A stretch of 38,052 nucleotides of DNA, taken from NCBI GenBank assembly GCA_023511995.1, contig JAIMAL010000023.1, positions 1 to 38,052 of the forward strand, in the 5' to 3' direction. The notes beneath the pieces were generated by a model. The model searched no databases, was not told the DNA's origin, and saw nothing but the letters and a program-made list of their open reading frames with translations. The translations under genes and the position numbers were made by a program. The DNA comes from Burkholderiales bacterium (lineage in GTDB: Bacteria; Pseudomonadota; Gammaproteobacteria; Burkholderiales; Thiobacteraceae). This document shows, piece by piece, positions 35,690-38,052 of the stretch (its first letter is position 1; every line of letters begins with the position of its first letter).

Positions 35690-36628
35690 ATGGCTTCCTT
35701 GCCCGCCTACGCTGAGCTGCACTGCGTGAGCAATTTCAGTTTCCTGCGCGGCGCCTCCCATCCGGAGGAGCTGGTCGTCTGCGCCCATGAGCTGGGCTAT
35801 GGGGCGTTGGCGATCACCGACGAGTGTTCCCTTGCCGGCGTGGTGCGGGCGCATCTGGCGGCGAAGGAGGTGGGGCTCAAACTCCTCATCGGGACGGAAA
35901 TCAGGCTCGCCGACGGACCGCGTCTGGTGCTGCTCGCCACGGACCGGGAAGGTTACGGCAATCTCTCCCAGCTCATCACCCACGGCCGTCGCGCCGCGGT
36001 GAAGGGGAGCTATCGGTTACAGCGGGCCGATCTGGAAAAGGGATTGCCCGGCTGCCTTGCCCTGCTGCTGCCCGATGCGCGGCTGCAGGCGGCGGAGGTG
36101 GCCTGGTGGAAGGCGCGCTTTCCCGAGGCCTGCTGGCTCGTCTGGGAACGCCTGCTGGGTCCCGACGACGAAGCACGCCTGCGGCAGGTGCAGGCGCTTG
36201 GTCGCGCCTGTGGCGTGCCCCTGGTGGCGGCGGGCGATGTGCACATGCACGTGCGCGCCCGCCGAGCCTTGCAGGATACCCTGACGGCGATCCGCCTCGG
36301 CGTGCCGGTGAAGGAGGCGGGCTTTGCCTTCTTTGCCAACGGCGAGCGTCATCTGCGTCCCCTGGCGCGGCTGGCGCGGCGCAACGGCCGGTACTGGATG
36401 GCCATCGTGCCCGGCGAGTTCCTGGAGTTCTCCCCGGAGAAGGCGGCCGCCAAGGCCAGGGCCACCACCCCGCAGTGGCCGCACGCGTTCGCCAGGTTCA
36501 AGGTGCCGGCCGAGGAGTTCCTCGGCGAGTACGACTCCAACCACATCCACGGCGTCTACGGCGACTACGTGGAGGACCTGGTGTGGTTTTGCAAGATGGC
36601 CGGCATAGAACCCCGGGTCTTCGCGTGA
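35690..36628 (+). CDS. dnaE2: Chimeric frame: DnaE2 N-terminus joined to isomerase C-terminus
   Basis: Residues 1 to about 225 (from the ATG at 35690) are the PHP domain region of the error-prone polymerase DnaE2/ImuC: YAELHCVSNFSFLRGASHP, ALAITDECSLAGVVRAH, LLIGTEIRL, AAGDVHMHVRARRALQDTL, ending in GERHLRPLARLA. DnaE2 is normally over 1,000 residues, so the polymerase, finger and OB regions are missing. From about 36,375 on, the same frame encodes the C-terminus of a sugar isomerase (NGRYWMAIVPGEFLEF onward). The joint coincides with a 9-bp direct repeat (CTGGCGCGG at 36362 and 36371). A GTG at 35645 is an alternative start. The ORF is real as sequence but unlikely to be a working protein; an assembly joint is most probable. 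Confidence 0.8.
   Translation: MASLPAYAELHCVSNFSFLRGASHPEELVVCAHELGYGALAITDECSLAGVVRAHLAAKEVGLKLLIGTEIRLADGPRLVLLATDREGYGNLSQLITHGRRAAVKGSYRLQRADLEKGLPGCLALLLPDARLQAAEVAWWKARFPEACWLVWERLLGPDDEARLRQVQALGRACGVPLVAAGDVHMHVRARRALQDTLTAIRLGVPVKEAGFAFFANGERHLRPLARLARRNGRYWMAIVPGEFLEFSPEKAAAKARATTPQWPHAFARFKVPAEEFLGEYDSNHIHGVYGDYVEDLVWFCKMAGIEPRVFA
36375..36628 (+). pseudogene. C-terminal fragment of L-arabinose/L-fucose-type isomerase
   Basis: About 84 residues, beginning near RNGRYWMAIVPGEFLEF and including TTPQWPHAFARF and SNHIHGVYGDYVEDLVWFC, match the end of sugar isomerases of the L-arabinose/L-fucose family, whose C-terminal His (SNHIHG) helps bind the metal. Some 400 N-terminal residues are absent. 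An isomerase followed within 7 bases by a ribulokinase is a normal arabinose operon, so this fragment belongs with the right-hand piece of the window and not with the mutasome cassette. Confidence 0.8.
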
Positions 36629-36635
36629 GGGCGCC

Positions 36636-38052
36636 GTGGCCACGCGCTACACCATCGGCATAGACTTTGGCACCGAATCGGTGCGCGCGGTGCTGGTCGA
36701 CGTGGCCGACGGCCGCATGGCGGGTACGGCAACCTACACGTATCCGCACGGGGTCATCGACCGGGCGCTGCCCGACACCGAGGAACGGTTGCCGCCGGAC
36801 TGGGCCCTCCAGCACCCCGGTGACTGGGTCGAGGCGCTGGAGACGCTGCTGCGCACCCTGGCCGCGGCGGCGCCGGCCGAAGCCATCATCGGGATCGGTG
36901 TGGATTTCACGTCGTGCACCGTGATGCCGGCCACGGCCCAGGGCGCGCCGCTGTGCCTGCTGCCCGAGTTCGCCAGGATTCCCCACGCCTGGCCCAAGTT
37001 GTGGAAGCACCATGCGGCGCAGCCGTACGCGGACCGGATCAATGCCACCGCAGGCCGGTCGGGGGGAGAGTTCCTCCAGTGGTACGGAGGGCGCACGTCG
37101 TCGGAGTGGTCCTGGGCCAAGGCCTGGCAGGTGCTCGCCGAGGCGCCGCAGGTGGCCGCGGCCGCCGCCCGTTGGATCGAGGGCGGCGACTGGATCGTCT
37201 GGGAACTGGTCGGGGCAGAGGTGCGCAGCGCCTGTCAGGCCGGGTACAAGGCGCACTGGCAGAAGGACGCGGGCTTTCCTCCGGCCTCCTACTGGGCGGC
37301 GCTGCACCCGGAACTGGCGTCGTTCCTCCACAAGCTGGGGCCCAAGCCGCAGCCCGTCGGCGCCCGTGCGGGCGGCCTGTGCGACGCCTGGGCGCGGCGC
37401 ACCGGCCTGCGGCCGGGCACCGCCGTGGCCGTGGCGGTCATCGACGCGCATGCCGGCGTGCCCGCGGTCGGCGTCTTTCGGCCCGGCCAGCTCGTGGCCA
37501 TCATGGGCACGTCCACCTGTCATTTGCTGGTCGACCCGCGCCGCCAGGCCGTCCGCGGCATCTCGGGCGTGGTCGAAGACGGCATCCTCCCAGGGCTCTT
37601 CGGCTACGAAGCCGGACAGGACTCGGTGGGAGACATCTTCCAGTGGTTCGTGCGCAACGCGGTCCCGGCCGCATACGCCGCGGGTGGGGGCGAGGCCGCC
37701 GCCTACGACCGCCTGGAAGCCGATGCCGCGCGTCTGGCCCCGGGCGAGAGCGGCCTGCTGGCCCTCGACTGGTGGAACGGTTGCCGCACGCCGCTGGTGG
37801 ACGCCGAGCTGTCCGGACTCATCGTGGGCCTCACGGTGACGACGCAGCCCCACGAGATCTACCGGGCGCTGCTGGAGGCCGCGGCATTCGGGACCCGGCG
37901 CGTCATCGAGACCTTCGAGGCCGGCGGCGTGCCGGTGCGGGAGGTCCACGCCTGCGGGGGGCTCGCCGAGCGCAACCCGCTGCTGCTGCAGCTGACCGCC
38001 GACATCATCGGCCGCGAGGTGCTGGCTGCCCGGGTCCAGCACGCCTCCGCGG
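36636..38052 (+). CDS. araB: Ribulokinase, cut by the window end
   Basis: The first 472 residues of a FGGY-family sugar kinase, running off the right edge. It starts with GTG at 36636, 7 bases after the isomerase stop. The ATP-binding and substrate motifs fit AraB, which phosphorylates L-ribulose: TIGIDFGTESVRAVLVD (residues 5-21), GVDFTSCTVMP, WWNGCRTPLVD, and GTSTCHLLVDP; HACGGLAERNPLLLQLTAD is the start of the second signature. Ribulokinases are about 560 residues, so roughly 90 are missing. The GC content and strong use of CTC/CTG, GTC/GTG and TCG codons are higher than in the rest of the window. No betaproteobacterial gene in the window relates to pentose use. Confidence 0.88.
   Translation, partial: MATRYTIGIDFGTESVRAVLVDVADGRMAGTATYTYPHGVIDRALPDTEERLPPDWALQHPGDWVEALETLLRTLAAAAPAEAIIGIGVDFTSCTVMPATAQGAPLCLLPEFARIPHAWPKLWKHHAAQPYADRINATAGRSGGEFLQWYGGRTSSEWSWAKAWQVLAEAPQVAAAAARWIEGGDWIVWELVGAEVRSACQAGYKAHWQKDAGFPPASYWAALHPELASFLHKLGPKPQPVGARAGGLCDAWARRTGLRPGTAVAVAVIDAHAGVPAVGVFRPGQLVAIMGTSTCHLLVDPRRQAVRGISGVVEDGILPGLFGYEAGQDSVGDIFQWFVRNAVPAAYAAGGGEAAAYDRLEADAARLAPGESGLLALDWWNGCRTPLVDAELSGLIVGLTVTTQPHEIYRALLEAAAFGTRRVIETFEAGGVPVREVHACGGLAERNPLLLQLTADIIGREVLAARVQHASA

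Noticed and set aside
33005-35983. A 992-residue open frame on the minus strand
   Set aside because: It is antisense to imuA, imuB and dnaE2, which have clear homology. Its sequence is Arg/Pro/Gly/His-rich with no domain, typical of antisense frames in GC-rich DNA. Only its last 110 residues form a real gene.

Overview
The window reads as about 36.3 kb of a high-GC betaproteobacterial chromosome joined, at about 36,361-36,385, to roughly 1.7 kb that looks foreign. The betaproteobacterial call rests on family resemblance and layout: the mnmA/nudJ/rluE-icd neighbourhood, a PP2C/STAS partner-switch module beside a che cluster, a ydbH-lipoprotein-ydbL row and an imuA-imuB-dnaE2 cassette. No rRNA or single-copy marker is present, so I do not go below class.

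Layout. 1-475: no supportable gene. 476-5620 (+): a UDG-superfamily protein, an alpha/beta hydrolase, aconitase AcnB, a glutathione transferase and a SAM methyltransferase. 5601-9159 (-): a tightly packed run of a four-Cys protein, mnmA, a secreted protein, nudJ, marC and rluE, divergent from icd (9259). 10621-13981 (+): manC, a GGDEF protein and cysM, overlapping by 4 bases each. 13987-16540 (+): a YdbH-like, small lipoprotein and YdbL-like row (lipid transport across the envelope). 16530-19755: a small conserved protein (-), a DnaQ-fold exonuclease, rlmD and a Bax-inhibitor-1 membrane protein (-). 19940-20370: a palindrome cluster, tRNA-Ser(UGA) and tRNA-Arg(ACG).

20526-31838 is the centrepiece, a ten-gene same-strand chemosensory cluster: membrane-anchored receptor-like protein, cheY, cheA, cheW, Aer-like receptor, cheR, cheD, cheB, a STAS protein and a receiver-PP2C-HATPase protein. 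It has no cheZ, cheC or cheX and no flagellar gene. The first protein carries a CheZ-like DxxxQ motif after its receptor signalling hairpin, so it may combine array membership with CheY-P phosphatase activity. It ends in nearly the same C-terminal peptide as CheD. The last two genes resemble the Pseudomonas HsbA/HsbR partner switch and may couple the array to sigma-factor or surface-lifestyle control.

31933-33337: a ceramidase-like membrane protein (+) and two small unknown proteins (-). 33405-36370: an SOS mutasome cassette (imuA-imuB-dnaE2) whose promoter spacer is filled by an 18-bp perfect palindrome of the GAAC-N4-GTTC type. dnaE2 stops being DnaE2 after about 230 residues and runs in frame into the C-terminus of an L-arabinose/L-fucose-type isomerase, followed by a ribulokinase cut by the window end. 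The simplest reading is an assembly chimera or recombination through a 9-bp direct repeat.
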